Position numbers and translations under genes: made by a program
In this document: positions 35,717 to 44,526 of the stretch, in pieces
Layout of the letters: each line of letters begins with the position of its first letter
How positions within the stretch are numbered: the first letter of the stretch is position 1
The notes under the pieces: model-generated
The model's input: the letters and a program-made list of their open reading frames with translations, nothing else
Databases searched by the model: none
Told to the model about the DNA's origin: nothing
Source of the DNA: Amycolatopsis deserti
GTDB taxonomy: Bacteria; Actinomycetota; Actinomycetes; Mycobacteriales; Pseudonocardiaceae
Length of the DNA stretch: 64,000 bases
Assembly: GCF_014653945.1 (NCBI RefSeq)
Contig: NZ_BNAU01000010.1
Coordinates: 62,001-126,000, forward strand
Reading direction: 5' to 3'

Positions 35717-35719
35717 ATT

Positions 35720-37096
35720 ATGGATGTGGTGATCGCGGGCGCCGGCCCGGCCGGGCTCGCACTGGCCATCGACCTCGCCCGGCGCGGAGTGGGCGTGCGG
35801 ATCGTCGACAAAGCGACCGAGTTCTTCCGCGGCTCCCGGGGCGACGGGCTGCAGCCGCGCACGCTGGAGGTGTTCGACGACCTCGGGGTGATCGACGTCG
35901 TGCTGGCCGCGGGCCGGGAGACGCCGGCCTTGCGTGTGCACCTGGACGGCGAGTTCGTGGTGGAGCGCCGGATCTTCGAGCCGCGCGAGCCGATGCCGGA
36001 CGTGCCCTACCCCAACGGGTGGACGCTCGGGCAGGCGCAGATCGAGGGCATCCTGCGTGACCGGCTGGCGGAGTTCGGGGTGCGCGTCGAGCTGGGCGCG
36101 GCGTTGACCGGCTTCACGCAGGACGCCGCCGGGGTCACCGCGGAGCTGGCGACCGGCGAGACCGTGCGGGCGGACTACCTGGTCGGCGCCGACGGCGGGC
36201 GCAGCTTCGTACGGAAGGCGCTGGGGATCGAGTTCGAGGGCGTCACGGACGAGTCGTTCCGGATGCTGCTGGGTGACGTCGAGGCCGATCTCGACCCGGA
36301 GTTCGGCTACTGGTTCGCGACCGCGGCGGACCCGGGGCGCGGGGTCGTGATGAGCCCGCTGCCGGGGATCGGCCTGTTCCAGTTCGGCGCGCCGCTGGAG
36401 GAGGAGGACGTGGAACCGAGCGTGGCGACGCTGCAGTCCACTCTGGACGCGCTCGGCGCCCGGGTGCGGCTGGGGGAGCTGACGTGGTCGACGGTGTGGC
36501 GGCCGAACGTGCGCCTGGCGAAGCGGTTCCGGGTGGGCCGGGTGTTCCTGATCGGCGACGCGGCGCACGTCCACCCGCCGACCGGCGGGCAGGGGCTGAA
36601 CACGAGCGTGCAGGACGCGTACAACCTGGGCTGGAAGCTCGCCGACGGGTCACCGGAGCTGCTGGACAGCTACGAAACCGAGCGGCGAGCGGTGGCCGAG
36701 CGCGTGCTGGGCGTGTCGTCGGAGCTGCTGCGCAAGTACCGGGAGGGCGACGAGCGGGCCCACGAGCGCGGCGCGGACACCGACCAGCTGAACATCAGCT
36801 ACCGCACGTCGGACGAGCCCGGGCTGGCGGCGGGGGACCGGGCGCCGGACGCGCCGCTGCTCGACGAGGACGGCACGGAGGTCCGGCTGTTCGACCTGTT
36901 CCGCGGCCCGCACGCGACGAGGCTGATCTTCGGTGGTCCTGGGGCGGACGAGCCACACACCTACGCGGTGCTCCGCCCGGGGGAGACCGCCACGGGCCGA
37001 TACGTGATCGACGCGGAGGGGCACGCCTTCGCTTCGTACGCGGCGAAAGAGGTGGTCGTCCGACCGGACGGCTACGTGGGCGAGCTGGTGCGCTAG
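35720..37096 (+). CDS. FAD-dependent aromatic monooxygenase (PheA/TfdB family)
   Basis: A 458-residue flavoprotein hydroxylase. It has GAGPAGLALAIDLARR (FAD-binding, residues 7-22), YLVGADGGRSFVRKALG (DG motif) and VFLIGDAAHVHPPTGGQGLN (GD motif, about 277-296), then a C-terminal thioredoxin-like domain (about 375-458) typical of phenol and polyketide hydroxylases. ATG 35720 has GGAGA seven bases upstream; ATG 35687 lies inside the operator. It probably acts on an aromatic inducer sensed by the divergent TetR protein. The substrate is unknown. Confidence 0.9.
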   Translation: MDVVIAGAGPAGLALAIDLARRGVGVRIVDKATEFFRGSRGDGLQPRTLEVFDDLGVIDVVLAAGRETPALRVHLDGEFVVERRIFEPREPMPDVPYPNGWTLGQAQIEGILRDRLAEFGVRVELGAALTGFTQDAAGVTAELATGETVRADYLVGADGGRSFVRKALGIEFEGVTDESFRMLLGDVEADLDPEFGYWFATAADPGRGVVMSPLPGIGLFQFGAPLEEEDVEPSVATLQSTLDALGARVRLGELTWSTVWRPNVRLAKRFRVGRVFLIGDAAHVHPPTGGQGLNTSVQDAYNLGWKLADGSPELLDSYETERRAVAERVLGVSSELLRKYREGDERAHERGADTDQLNISYRTSDEPGLAAGDRAPDAPLLDEDGTEVRLFDLFRGPHATRLIFGGPGADEPHTYAVLRPGETATGRYVIDAEGHAFASYAAKEVVVRPDGYVGELVR

Positions 37097-37441
37097 CACG
37101 GCCAGCCGGTGCGGCGGGGAAGGAACATGCGTCCGGCGGTTGGCGGGGGCCGGGCCCGACGTCGCGGCCGCGCCGGTGCAGGTACCGCTCGGCGGCGCGG
37201 TCCGGGTGGTGGGGGCCGGGCGTTGGGGTGGTGCCGCAGGCTTCCGGCCGTGCTCGCGCGGTCGGCCGGCGCGCGGCACGCGGCGCGGCCGGTTCGACTT
37301 CCCGGTCGGGCCGGTTCGGCTTCCCGCGCCGCGGGCTCGGCTCGCCTCCGGCGTCCGCGGGGCGGAGCAAGTGATCGCGCCCGGCGGTTGGGCGGGCGGC
37401 GCTAGCCGCGGCCGCGCTCCGCCGGCGCCGAGGCGATGGCG
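37097..37441. other. 345-bp gap between convergent genes, extremely GC-rich, no gene
   Basis: Open frames here have Arg/Gly/Ala-only composition and no ribosome site, so I call no gene. There is one direct repeat of 18 bp with a single mismatch (37287-37304 and 37309-37326, GGCCGGTTCG then CTTCCCG). No T-tract terminator was seen. Confidence 0.5.
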
Positions 37442-38383
37442 CTACCCACAGACCTTCGCCGCTGCCGCGTCCACCTCTGCCAGCACCGCCGGCCACGCGG
37501 CCCGTGCGGCGGCTCGTCGCGTCAGTTCTCGCTCCGCGATGCGGCCCGCTACGAAACCCACGGCTGGTTCGTCGGCCGCCGAGAGCAGGTCTCGCATCCG
37601 CGCGGCGGCCACCACCGCGTCCTGGTGGTCGCCCAGCACGTCCTGCAGCCGCTTGGTCGCCTTGATCAGCTCGCGCACCCGCGCGGCCTGCTTCTTCCGC
37701 GCCGCCGCCTTCGCCGTCTCCGCCGCGTACCGCAGGCGCTTGCCATGAATGCGCAGCTCGTGCAGCTCGTCGTCCGGCGGGTCGGCCGGCAGCGCGGCCA
37801 CCGCCTTCACCAGCTTCCGGTACGGCTTGCGCACCACCGCGCCCACATCGACCGGGCCCGGCGCCGGATCAGCGCTCAGCTGCAGCTCCGTCAGCACCAG
37901 CCGCGCGGTCGAGCGCAGCAACGCCGCGTACCGCGCGCTGCCCAGGCACCGGTTGAGCCGCCGCTTCGCCTTCGCCCGCTCGGCCACGAAGATCCGCACC
38001 AGCCGCGCCCCGGCGGCCTGGTCGGCCTCGCCGAACGACGCGACCGTCGCGCGCAGATGGCCGATCAGCACGTCGTGGTCGCGCACCTCGCCGAGCCCGG
38101 CGGCGAGCCACTTCAGCTCGGCCCGCACGTCGTCGCCCGCCGGCCCCAGCAGCTTCAACGCGCTGCGGAGCCGGCGGACCGCCACGCGCATCTGGTGCAG
38201 GTCCTCGGGATCGGCCCCGGACCGCGTGCCCGGCTCGTGCCTGAGCATCGCGCGCAGCTGCCCGTCGATCCGCGCCCGCAGCAGCGTCTCGGGGGTGTCC
38301 CGCGGACCCGCGACCAGCGGTTCCCCAGGCAGCCCGAGGTCACCGGCGGTCACGGCTCGGGAGGGCAACGTAGCGGTGCTCAC
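37442..38383 (-). CDS. CHAD-domain protein
   Basis: A 313-residue all-helical protein rich in Arg, Lys and His. CHAD motifs: DPEDLHQMRVAVRRLRSALK (about residues 57-76) and DELHELRIHGKRLRYAAE (about 200-217). CHAD domains bind polyphosphate and occur on polyphosphate granules. No CYTH domain is fused or adjacent. GTG 38383. It lies 31 bases downstream of dapD on the same strand and could be co-transcribed. Confidence 0.9.
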   Translation of the reverse strand: MSTATLPSRAVTAGDLGLPGEPLVAGPRDTPETLLRARIDGQLRAMLRHEPGTRSGADPEDLHQMRVAVRRLRSALKLLGPAGDDVRAELKWLAAGLGEVRDHDVLIGHLRATVASFGEADQAAGARLVRIFVAERAKAKRRLNRCLGSARYAALLRSTARLVLTELQLSADPAPGPVDVGAVVRKPYRKLVKAVAALPADPPDDELHELRIHGKRLRYAAETAKAAARKKQAARVRELIKATKRLQDVLGDHQDAVVAAARMRDLLSAADEPAVGFVAGRIAERELTRRAAARAAWPAVLAEVDAAAAKVCG

Positions 38384-38414
38384 CCGGTGAATGATAGGTG
38401 AACGAAACCCGCGT

Positions 38415-39395
38415 TCAGTTCGCGTGCAGCATCTCGTTCAGCTCGATGCCGGCCCCCGTGCGCGGCACGGCCTCGACCGCGCCGGTCTCGGAGTTGCGCC
38501 GGAACAACGCGCCGGAGATGCCGGACAGCTCGCGGGCCTTGACGGTCTTGCCCTCGACCACGACCTTCGTGCCGGCCGTGACGTAGAGCCCGGCCTCGAC
38601 CACCGAGTCGTCCCCGAGGGAGATGCCGACCCCGCCGTTGGCGCCGATCAGGCAGCGCTCGCCCAGCGAGATGACCTCCTTGCCACCACCGGACAGCGTG
38701 CCCATGATCGACGCGCCACCGCCGACGTCGGTGCCGTCGCCGACGACCACGCCGGCCGAGATGCGGCCCTCGACCATCGACGCGCCGAGCGTGCCGGCGT
38801 TGAAGTTCACGAAGCCCTCGTGCATGACCGTGGTGCCGTTGGCCAGGTGCGCGCCGAGGCGCACGCGGTCGGCGTCGCCGATCCGCACCCCGGTGGGCAC
38901 CACGTAGTCGACCATGCGCGGGAACTTGTCGACGCTGTAGACGGTGACCGGGCCGCGCGCCCGCAGCCGCAGCCGGGTCTGCTCGAAGCCCTCGACCGGG
39001 CACGGGCCGTGGTTGGTCCACACGACGTTGGCCAGCAGGCCGAAGATCCCGTCCAGGTTCTGCCCGTGGGGCTGCACCAGGCGGTGCGACAGCAGGTGCA
39101 GGCGCAGGTAGATGTCGTGCGCGTCGGCCGGGGCCTGCGCGAGCGTGCCGATCGTGGTGCGGACCGCGACCACCTCGACGCCCCGGGCCTCGTCCGGGCC
39201 GAGCAGCTCGGCGGCGGCCTCGCCGAGGATCTCGACGGCCTGCTCGCGGGTCAGCCGCTCGGTCCCGCTGGTGCCGGGCTCGCCCAGCTTGGGCTGCGGG
39301 AACCAGGTGTCCAGCACGGTCCCGTCGGTGGTGACGGTGGCCAGGCCGACGCCGTGCGCACCGGTGGTCTCGGGATTGGGGCTCTGCTCGCTCAC
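38415..39395 (-). CDS. dapD: Tetrahydrodipicolinate N-succinyltransferase DapD
   Basis: It succinylates tetrahydrodipicolinate in lysine/DAP synthesis. The 326-residue protein is of the actinobacterial DapD type (Rv1201c-like). It has an alpha/beta N-terminus, then a left-handed beta-helix (about 170-300) with [38 protein letters not shown] and [20 protein letters not shown] 39395. It is divergent from dapE, with a lipoprotein gene between, as the DAP genes cluster in relatives. Confidence 0.95.
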   Translation of the reverse strand: MSEQSPNPETTGAHGVGLATVTTDGTVLDTWFPQPKLGEPGTSGTERLTREQAVEILGEAAAELLGPDEARGVEVVAVRTTIGTLAQAPADAHDIYLRLHLLSHRLVQPHGQNLDGIFGLLANVVWTNHGPCPVEGFEQTRLRLRARGPVTVYSVDKFPRMVDYVVPTGVRIGDADRVRLGAHLANGTTVMHEGFVNFNAGTLGASMVEGRISAGVVVGDGTDVGGGASIMGTLSGGGKEVISLGERCLIGANGGVGISLGDDSVVEAGLYVTAGTKVVVEGKTVKARELSGISGALFRRNSETGAVEAVPRTGAGIELNEMLHAN

Positions 39396-39410
39396 GGCCC
39401 TAACCGTAAC

Positions 39411-39845
39411 TCAGCCGGTCACGAGCTGGGTGTCCACCAGTTGCTTCACCGACCGGAGGCTGTCGGCGATCGCGGTGAGCGCCGAGGTGCACGCTCCGCC
39501 CGGATCGGCGACGGCGTCGCAGTGGCCGCCGCGGTAGGCGCCGATGCCCTTCTCCAGGTCGTTCGCCGCCGCGACCAGGTCCGGGTGCTTGGTGCCGGCC
39601 TGCTCACGCACCAGGCCCGGGGTGCTGCCCAGCTCGGTGACGTACTTGCCGCAGCCGCGCGGGGTCTGCCCGGCCGGGTCGCGGAAGCAGGTGTCCGCGG
39701 TGAGGGCGTTGAGCTTGACCGACAGGGCGTAGGGCGTCTCCGCCTGGCCGGCCCCACCCTTCGGGGTCGGGCCCGCCTCGTTGGAACAGCCGGCCAGCAC
39801 GAGTGCCAGCGCACCGAGGGCGATCAGGGGCTTCCACGTGCGCAC
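39411..39845 (-). CDS. Putative lipoprotein
   Basis: A 144-residue protein whose N-terminus (VRTWKPLIALGALALVLAGC) is a lipoprotein signal with lipobox LAGC, so it should be anchored to the outer face of the membrane. The mature part has five further cysteines (TCFRDP, RGCGKYV, GHCDAV, GACTSAL), which suggests disulfides. No family recognised. GTG 39845 gives the best signal peptide; ATG 39863 is an alternative. It lies between dapD and dapE, on the dapD strand. Confidence 0.75.
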   Translation of the reverse strand: MRTWKPLIALGALALVLAGCSNEAGPTPKGGAGQAETPYALSVKLNALTADTCFRDPAGQTPRGCGKYVTELGSTPGLVREQAGTKHPDLVAAANDLEKGIGAYRGGHCDAVADPGGACTSALTAIADSLRSVKQLVDTQLVTG

Positions 39846-39867
39846 CTGCTCACCGTACGACACCCCC

Positions 39868-39873
39868 TAGAGT
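39868..39873 (+). promoter_or_regulatory. Minus-10 hexamer for leaderless dapE
   Basis: TAGAGT (39868-39873) ends six bases before the dapE ATG at 39880 and no Shine-Dalgarno sequence is present. Confidence 0.45.
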
Positions 39874-39879
39874 CGGGAC

Positions 39880-40956
39880 ATGACGACTCTCGACCTGCAC
39901 GCCGACCCCGTCGACCTGACCGCCGCGCTGGTGGACGTCCAGAGCGTGTCCGGGCAGGAGGCGGCGCTGGCCGACGCGGTGCAGGCAGCGTTGCTCGCGC
40001 AGGCCGGGCACCTCGAGGTGGTGCGCAACGGCGACGCCGTGCTGGCCCGGACGAACCTCGGACGGCCCTCGCGCGTGGTGCTGGCCGGGCACCTGGACAC
40101 GGTGCCGGTGAACGAGAACCTGCCGGTGCGCCGCGAGGGCTCCGGCGACGACGAGGTGCTGCACGGGCTCGGCACGGTCGACATGAAGGGCGGCGACGCG
40201 GTGTTCCTGCACCTGGCCGCCACCGTCACGCAGCCGCGCCACGACGTCACGTTCGTCTTCTACGACAACGAGGAGGTCGAGGCCGTGCGCAACGGTCTCG
40301 GCCGGATCGAGCGGGAGATGCCGGACTGGCTGGCCGGCGACCTGGCGATCGTCGGCGAGCCGTCGAACGCGGTCATCGAGGCCGGCTGCCAGGGCACCAT
40401 GCGGGTCGAGCTGCGGCAGACCGGCAAGCGCGCGCACACCGCGCGAGCCTGGATGGGCGTCAACGCGATCCACGCGCTGGGCGAGCCGCTGCGCCGGCTG
40501 GAGGCGTATGAGGCGCGGGTGGTGGACATCGACGGCCTCACCTACCGCGAGGGCCTGCAGGCCGTGCGGATCTCCGGCGGGGTGGCCGGCAACGTGGTGC
40601 CGGACGAGGCGGTGCTCGCGGTGAACTTCCGCTTCGCCCCGGACCGCAGCCCGGAACAGGCCGAAAAGCACCTGCGCGAGGTGTTCGACGGCTACGAACT
40701 GTCCGTTGTGGACCTTTCGCCGGGTGCGCTGCCCGGCTTGACCGCCCCGGCGACGGCCGAGCTGGTCCAGGCCGCCGGCGGCGCGGTGGCGGCGAAACTG
40801 GGGTGGACGGACGTGGCCCGGTTCGCCGCGCTGGGCATGGCGGCGGTGAACTTCGGCCCCGGGAACCCCACGCTCGCGCACACCCGTGAGGAGCACGTCG
40901 CGGCGCGGGAGATCCGGCAGGTCACGCGCGTGCTGCGGGACTTCCTGGCCCAGTAA
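39880..40956 (+). CDS. dapE: Succinyl-diaminopimelate desuccinylase DapE
   Basis: A di-zinc M20-family hydrolase that removes succinate from N-succinyl-LL-DAP. The 358-residue protein has the metal ligands in [10 protein letters not shown] (about residues 67-76), GTVDMKGG and YDNEEVE, and [17 protein letters not shown]. It ends with [14 protein letters not shown] carrying the last metal histidine. ATG 39880. LOG-family genes follow after ten bases. Confidence 0.95.
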   Translation: MTTLDLHADPVDLTAALVDVQSVSGQEAALADAVQAALLAQAGHLEVVRNGDAVLARTNLGRPSRVVLAGHLDTVPVNENLPVRREGSGDDEVLHGLGTVDMKGGDAVFLHLAATVTQPRHDVTFVFYDNEEVEAVRNGLGRIEREMPDWLAGDLAIVGEPSNAVIEAGCQGTMRVELRQTGKRAHTARAWMGVNAIHALGEPLRRLEAYEARVVDIDGLTYREGLQAVRISGGVAGNVVPDEAVLAVNFRFAPDRSPEQAEKHLREVFDGYELSVVDLSPGALPGLTAPATAELVQAAGGAVAAKLGWTDVARFAALGMAAVNFGPGNPTLAHTREEHVAAREIRQVTRVLRDFLAQ

Positions 40957-40966
40957 GCTCGGCGGG

Positions 40967-41752
40967 GTGACAGGGCCAGAAGTGGACGAAGCGTCCGAGT
41001 ATCCCGAGCACCCGCGGGAGAAGCAGCGGGGTCCGGTCGTGCTGCGCCGCGAGCGCCGCATCGAGCAGACCACCACCGACCAGCGCCTGCTCGACTCGCG
41101 CGGGCCCAGCGACTGGGTGCACACCGACCCGTGGCGGGTCATGCGCATCCAGGCCGAGTTCGTCGAGGGTTTCGGCGCGCTGGCCGAGGTGCCGCGCGCG
41201 GTCACCGTGTTCGGCTCGGCCCGCACGCCCCGTGACCACCCGGAGTACGAGCTGGGCCGCAAGATCGGCGCGGGGCTGGCCAACGCCGGGTTCGCGGTGA
41301 TCACCGGTGGCGGGCCGGGCGCGATGGAGGCGGTCAACCGCGGCGCGTCCGAGGCCGGCGGGCTGTCCATCGGCCTGGGCATCGAGCTGCCGTTCGAGCA
41401 GGGCCTGAACCCGTGGGTCGATCTCGGGGTGAACTTCCGGTATTTCTTCACCCGCAAGACGATGTTCATCAAGTACGCGCAGGCGTTCATCTGCCTGCCC
41501 GGTGGCTTCGGCACACTGGACGAGTTGTTCGAGGCGCTCACCCTGGTCCAGACCAAGAAGGTGACGAAGTTCCCGGTGGTCCTGTTCGGACGGTCCTACT
41601 GGGGCGGGCTCTACGACTGGGTCCGGGACGCGGTGCACGCCCAGGGCAAGATCAGTGACAAGGATCTGGCGCTGCTGCACCTCACCGACGACGTCGACGA
41701 GGCGGTGGCGATGGTCGAGGAGGCCTACAAGGCCTGGGAGGACACCCACTAA
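40967..41752 (+). CDS. LOG-family (TIGR00730) nucleotide hydrolase, copy 1
   Basis: A 261-residue protein of the Lysine-decarboxylase-like/LOG family. It has ITGGGPGAMEAVNRGA and the signature PGGFGTLDELFE. LOG proteins cleave cytokinin riboside or AMP-type nucleotides to base and ribose-5-phosphate. The first 60 residues (charged, RRERRIEQTTTDQ) extend beyond the catalytic fold. GTG 40967, ten bases after dapE. The second LOG gene begins at the very next base after its stop. Confidence 0.88.
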   Translation: MTGPEVDEASEYPEHPREKQRGPVVLRRERRIEQTTTDQRLLDSRGPSDWVHTDPWRVMRIQAEFVEGFGALAEVPRAVTVFGSARTPRDHPEYELGRKIGAGLANAGFAVITGGGPGAMEAVNRGASEAGGLSIGLGIELPFEQGLNPWVDLGVNFRYFFTRKTMFIKYAQAFICLPGGFGTLDELFEALTLVQTKKVTKFPVVLFGRSYWGGLYDWVRDAVHAQGKISDKDLALLHLTDDVDEAVAMVEEAYKAWEDTH

Positions 41753-42319
41753 GTGAAGCGGATCTGTGTGTTCTGCGGTTCTTCCGGCGGCGGCGACCCG
41801 GTGTACGCCGACGCCGCCACGGCGCTCGGCAAGCTGCTCGCCGAGCGGGGGATCGGCTTGGTCTACGGCGGCGCGAGCGTCGGCCTGATGGGCGCGGTGG
41901 CCGACGGCGCGCTGGCGGCGGGCGGCGAGGTGATCGGCGTGATCCCGGAGCACCTGAAGCGGGTCGAGATCGCGCATGCGGGCTTGTCGGAGCTGGTGGT
42001 GACCGCCGACATGCACGAACGCAAGGCGAAGATGGCCGAATACGCCGACGCGTTCCTGGCGCTGCCCGGCGGCGCGGGGACGCTGGAGGAGCTGGCCGAG
42101 GTCTGGACGTGGGCCCAGCTGGGGCTGCACAGCAAGCCGATCGGCCTGGTCGACGTGCGCGGTTACTACCGCCCCTTCCGCGACTTCATCGACCACATGG
42201 TGACCGAGAAGTTCCTGCGCGCCGAGCACCGGGACCTGGTCTTCGTGGACGAGGACCCGGCCGCACTGCTGGACGCCTTCGCGAAGTACGAGGCCCCCGA
42301 CATCGCCAAGTGGCAATAA
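41753..42319 (+). CDS. LOG-family (TIGR00730) nucleotide hydrolase, copy 2
   Basis: A 188-residue compact LOG protein (Rv1205-like). It begins [16 protein letters not shown] and has [31 protein letters not shown] and the catalytic [15 protein letters not shown] 41753 abuts the previous stop, so translation is coupled. In M. tuberculosis the homologue releases cytokinins. Having two dissimilar LOG proteins in tandem behind dapE suggests divided substrate roles. Confidence 0.9.
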   Translation: MKRICVFCGSSGGGDPVYADAATALGKLLAERGIGLVYGGASVGLMGAVADGALAAGGEVIGVIPEHLKRVEIAHAGLSELVVTADMHERKAKMAEYADAFLALPGGAGTLEELAEVWTWAQLGLHSKPIGLVDVRGYYRPFRDFIDHMVTEKFLRAEHRDLVFVDEDPAALLDAFAKYEAPDIAKWQ

Positions 42320-42383
42320 CAGCACCACCACCACCCAAACCGCCACCCGGCAGCAAAACGCAACAAACCCCCGAACCAGCCCG

Positions 42384-42500
42384 CCTCCCGCACCCGATCC
42401 CCAGCCTTCTTTGGCGGCCGATCAGGCGTGTCAAGGTACTCTTTCCAGCCTTGACACGCCTGCTCGGCCGCTAAAACACTGAAAGATCGGGTTCGGGAGG
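42384..42500. repeat. Double-stem inverted-repeat element, copy 1
   Basis: The outer stem pairs 42384-42399 with 42485-42500 (16 bp, one mismatch). The inner stem pairs 42414-42436 with 42449-42471 (23 bp, one mismatch), with loop TACTCTTTCCAG. The inner core CAGGCGTGTCAAGG/CCTTGACACGCCTG is identical in copy 2 at 56712-56829, while other stem bases differ in paired fashion. It lies between convergent genes. Confidence 0.9.
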
Positions 42501-42558
42501 GCACTTCCAATCCGGGCGTAGCGAAGCGAAGCCGGTGCCCGAGATACCCGCGTAGCGG

Positions 42559-43230
42559 CTAAGCGGCCTCCCCAGGCCGCTTGTGGTACTTGTCCACGTA
42601 CTCCTGCCCGGACAGCTCAGCGATGGCGTACATCACCTCGTCGGTGACAGCGCGCCGGATCGCCGGCGACGCGTCCAGCCCGTCGTAGCGCGAGAAGTCC
42701 AGAGGCTCCCCGAACTCGACGGTCACCTTCGCGAACCGCGGGAACAGCTTGCCCTTCGGCAGGAGCTTCTCCGTGCCGGTCAGCGCCACCGGCACCACCT
42801 TCGCGCCGGTCGCCAGCGCCAGCGAGCCCACCCCGGTGTGCCCGCGGTGCAGGCGGCCGTCGAGCGAGCGGGTGCCCTCCGGGTAGATGCCGAACACGCC
42901 GCCCTCGTCGAGCACCTTGCGCCCGGACTCCAGCGCCGCGAGCCCGGCCTTCGCGTTGCCGCGTTCCACCGGCACGAACCCGACCGCGTCCAGGAACGCG
43001 GCCATCAGCCGGCCGCGCAGGCCCTTGCCGGTGAAGTACTCCGCCTTGCCGAGGAACCGCACCCGCCGGGGGCTGACCAGCGCCAGCAGCGTCGTGTCCA
43101 CGGCCGCGCGGTGGTTGGGCGCGAGGATCACCGGGCCGTACGCCGGAACCCTCTCCGCGCCGCGCACCTCCGGCCGGTAGATCAGCTTGACCACCGGAAC
43201 GGCCAGGAGACGGATCAGCTGGTAAAGCAC
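42559..43230 (-). CDS. 1-acyl-sn-glycerol-3-phosphate acyltransferase (PlsC family)
   Basis: A 223-residue membrane-associated acyltransferase of phospholipid synthesis. The catalytic NHRAAVD (HX4D, about residues 39-45) and acceptor-binding YPEGTRS (about 115-121) are intact. The N-terminus is hydrophobic (LYQLIRLLAVPVVKLIY). GTG 43230 has GGAGG upstream; an earlier in-frame start at 43266 adds an unrelated tail and overlaps the opposing gpgS leader. Confidence 0.92.
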   Translation of the reverse strand: MLYQLIRLLAVPVVKLIYRPEVRGAERVPAYGPVILAPNHRAAVDTTLLALVSPRRVRFLGKAEYFTGKGLRGRLMAAFLDAVGFVPVERGNAKAGLAALESGRKVLDEGGVFGIYPEGTRSLDGRLHRGHTGVGSLALATGAKVVPVALTGTEKLLPKGKLFPRFAKVTVEFGEPLDFSRYDGLDASPAIRRAVTDEVMYAIAELSGQEYVDKYHKRPGEAA

Positions 43231-43277
43231 GGTTCCTCCAGTTCGTCGTCGGTTCCAGCATGGCACGATCGGCGGTC

Positions 43278-44222
43278 ATGGACACCGGCTGGTTCGCCCT
43301 GCGCACGTGGCAGGAGCCCGATTTCGACCCCGCTGACCTGGTACGGGCGAAAGCGGGCCGCACCGTGTCGGTGGTGCTGCCCGCGCTCGACGAGGAGCGG
43401 ACGGTCGGCGACGTGGTCGCCTCGGTGCGGCCGCTGGTGGGCACTCTGGTCGACGAGCTGGTGGTCGTCGACTCGGGCTCCACCGACGCGACGATCGAGG
43501 TCGCCGCGGCGGCCGGGGCCCGCGTGGTGCGCCGCGAGGACGTGCTGCCGGACCTGGAACCGCTGCCCGGCAAGGGCGAGGTGCTGTGGCGGTCGCTCGC
43601 CGCGACCACCGGTGACCTCGTCGTGTTCCTCGACTCCGACCTCGTCGACCCCGATCCCGGGTTCGTGCCCGCGCTGCTCGGCCCGCTGCTGCTCACCGAG
43701 GGCGTGCACCTGGTCAAGGGCTTCTACCGGCGGCCGCTGCGGGTCGAGTCGGCCGAGGCCGGCCACGGCGGCGGGCGGGTCACCGAGCTGCTCGCCCGCC
43801 CGGTGCTGTCCGCGCTGCGGCCCGCGCTGTCGGCCGTGGTGCAGCCGCTCGGCGGCGAGTACGCGGCCACCCGCGAGTTCCTCGAATCGGTGCCGTTCGC
43901 CGCGGGGTACGGCGTGGAGATCGGGCTGCTGCTCGACGCCGAGGCCCGCTACGGCATGGCCGGGCTCGCCCAGGTCAACCTGGGTGTCCGCAAGCACCGG
44001 AACCGGTCGCTGCTGCAGCTGGGCGTGATGGCCCGGCAGATCCTCGGCACCGCGCTGGCCCGGTGCGGGATCGACGCGGGCGGCTCGGGGACGCTGACCC
44101 AGTTCGTGGCCGAGGCCGGGGCGTGGGTGCCGCGGGAGTCCGAGGTCCTGGTGGCCGACCGGCCGCCGATGCGGCAGGTGCGCTCGGGGGACGAACCGCG
44201 CCCGGGTGTGTCACGATTCTGA
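43278..44222 (+). CDS. gpgS: Glucosyl-3-phosphoglycerate synthase GpgS
   Basis: A retaining GT81 enzyme that joins NDP-glucose to 3-phosphoglycerate, the first step of methylglucose lipopolysaccharide synthesis. The 314-residue protein has SVVLPALDEERTVGDVV, VVDSGSTDATIEVA, PGKGEVLWRSLAAT, FLDSDLVDPDPGFVP (metal site), and VKGFYRRPL, all shared with Rv1208. ATG 43278 fits the mycobacterial N-terminus; ATG 43260 is an upstream alternative. It heads a chain of closely packed genes. Confidence 0.93.
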   Translation: MDTGWFALRTWQEPDFDPADLVRAKAGRTVSVVLPALDEERTVGDVVASVRPLVGTLVDELVVVDSGSTDATIEVAAAAGARVVRREDVLPDLEPLPGKGEVLWRSLAATTGDLVVFLDSDLVDPDPGFVPALLGPLLLTEGVHLVKGFYRRPLRVESAEAGHGGGRVTELLARPVLSALRPALSAVVQPLGGEYAATREFLESVPFAAGYGVEIGLLLDAEARYGMAGLAQVNLGVRKHRNRSLLQLGVMARQILGTALARCGIDAGGSGTLTQFVAEAGAWVPRESEVLVADRPPMRQVRSGDEPRPGVSRF

Positions 44223-44223
44223 C

Positions 44224-44526
44224 GTGACGACCGCCCTGATCTACCTCGTGATCATGCTGCTCGTGGCGGCGGTGGTGTTCCTGCTGGCCGCCGTCGTGTT
44301 CGGCCGCGGCGAGGAGCTCGCGCCGCTGCCGCCGGGCAGCTCGCCGACGCGCCTGCCGGTGCGCGACATCACCGGCGAGGACGTGCGAAAGGTGCGCTTC
44401 CAGCTCGTCCTGCGCGGGTACAAGATGTCCGAAGTGGACTGGGTGATGGGGCGGCTGGGCGCCGAGATCGACGAGCTGCGCGCCCGGGTGGCCGAGCTCG
44501 AGTCGGAACGGCAGACGTCGGGATGA
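44224..44526 (+). CDS. DivIVA-domain membrane protein (Rv1209-like)
   Basis: A 100-residue protein with one N-terminal transmembrane helix (ALIYLVIMLLVAAVVFLLAA, about residues 4-23). A DivIVA-type motif follows: VRKVRFQLVLRGYKMSEVDW, then a short coiled coil (GAEIDELRARVAELESER). Such proteins mark growth poles or septa. GTG 44224 comes one base after the gpgS stop. Position after gpgS matches Rv1209. Confidence 0.88.
   Translation: MTTALIYLVIMLLVAAVVFLLAAVVFGRGEELAPLPPGSSPTRLPVRDITGEDVRKVRFQLVLRGYKMSEVDWVMGRLGAEIDELRARVAELESERQTSG

Noticed and set aside
37109-37405. 98-codon Arg/Gly-rich frame in the gap after the monooxygenase
   Set aside because: No ribosome site, no conserved pattern, several overlapping alternatives of equal quality; looks like open frame from high GC.
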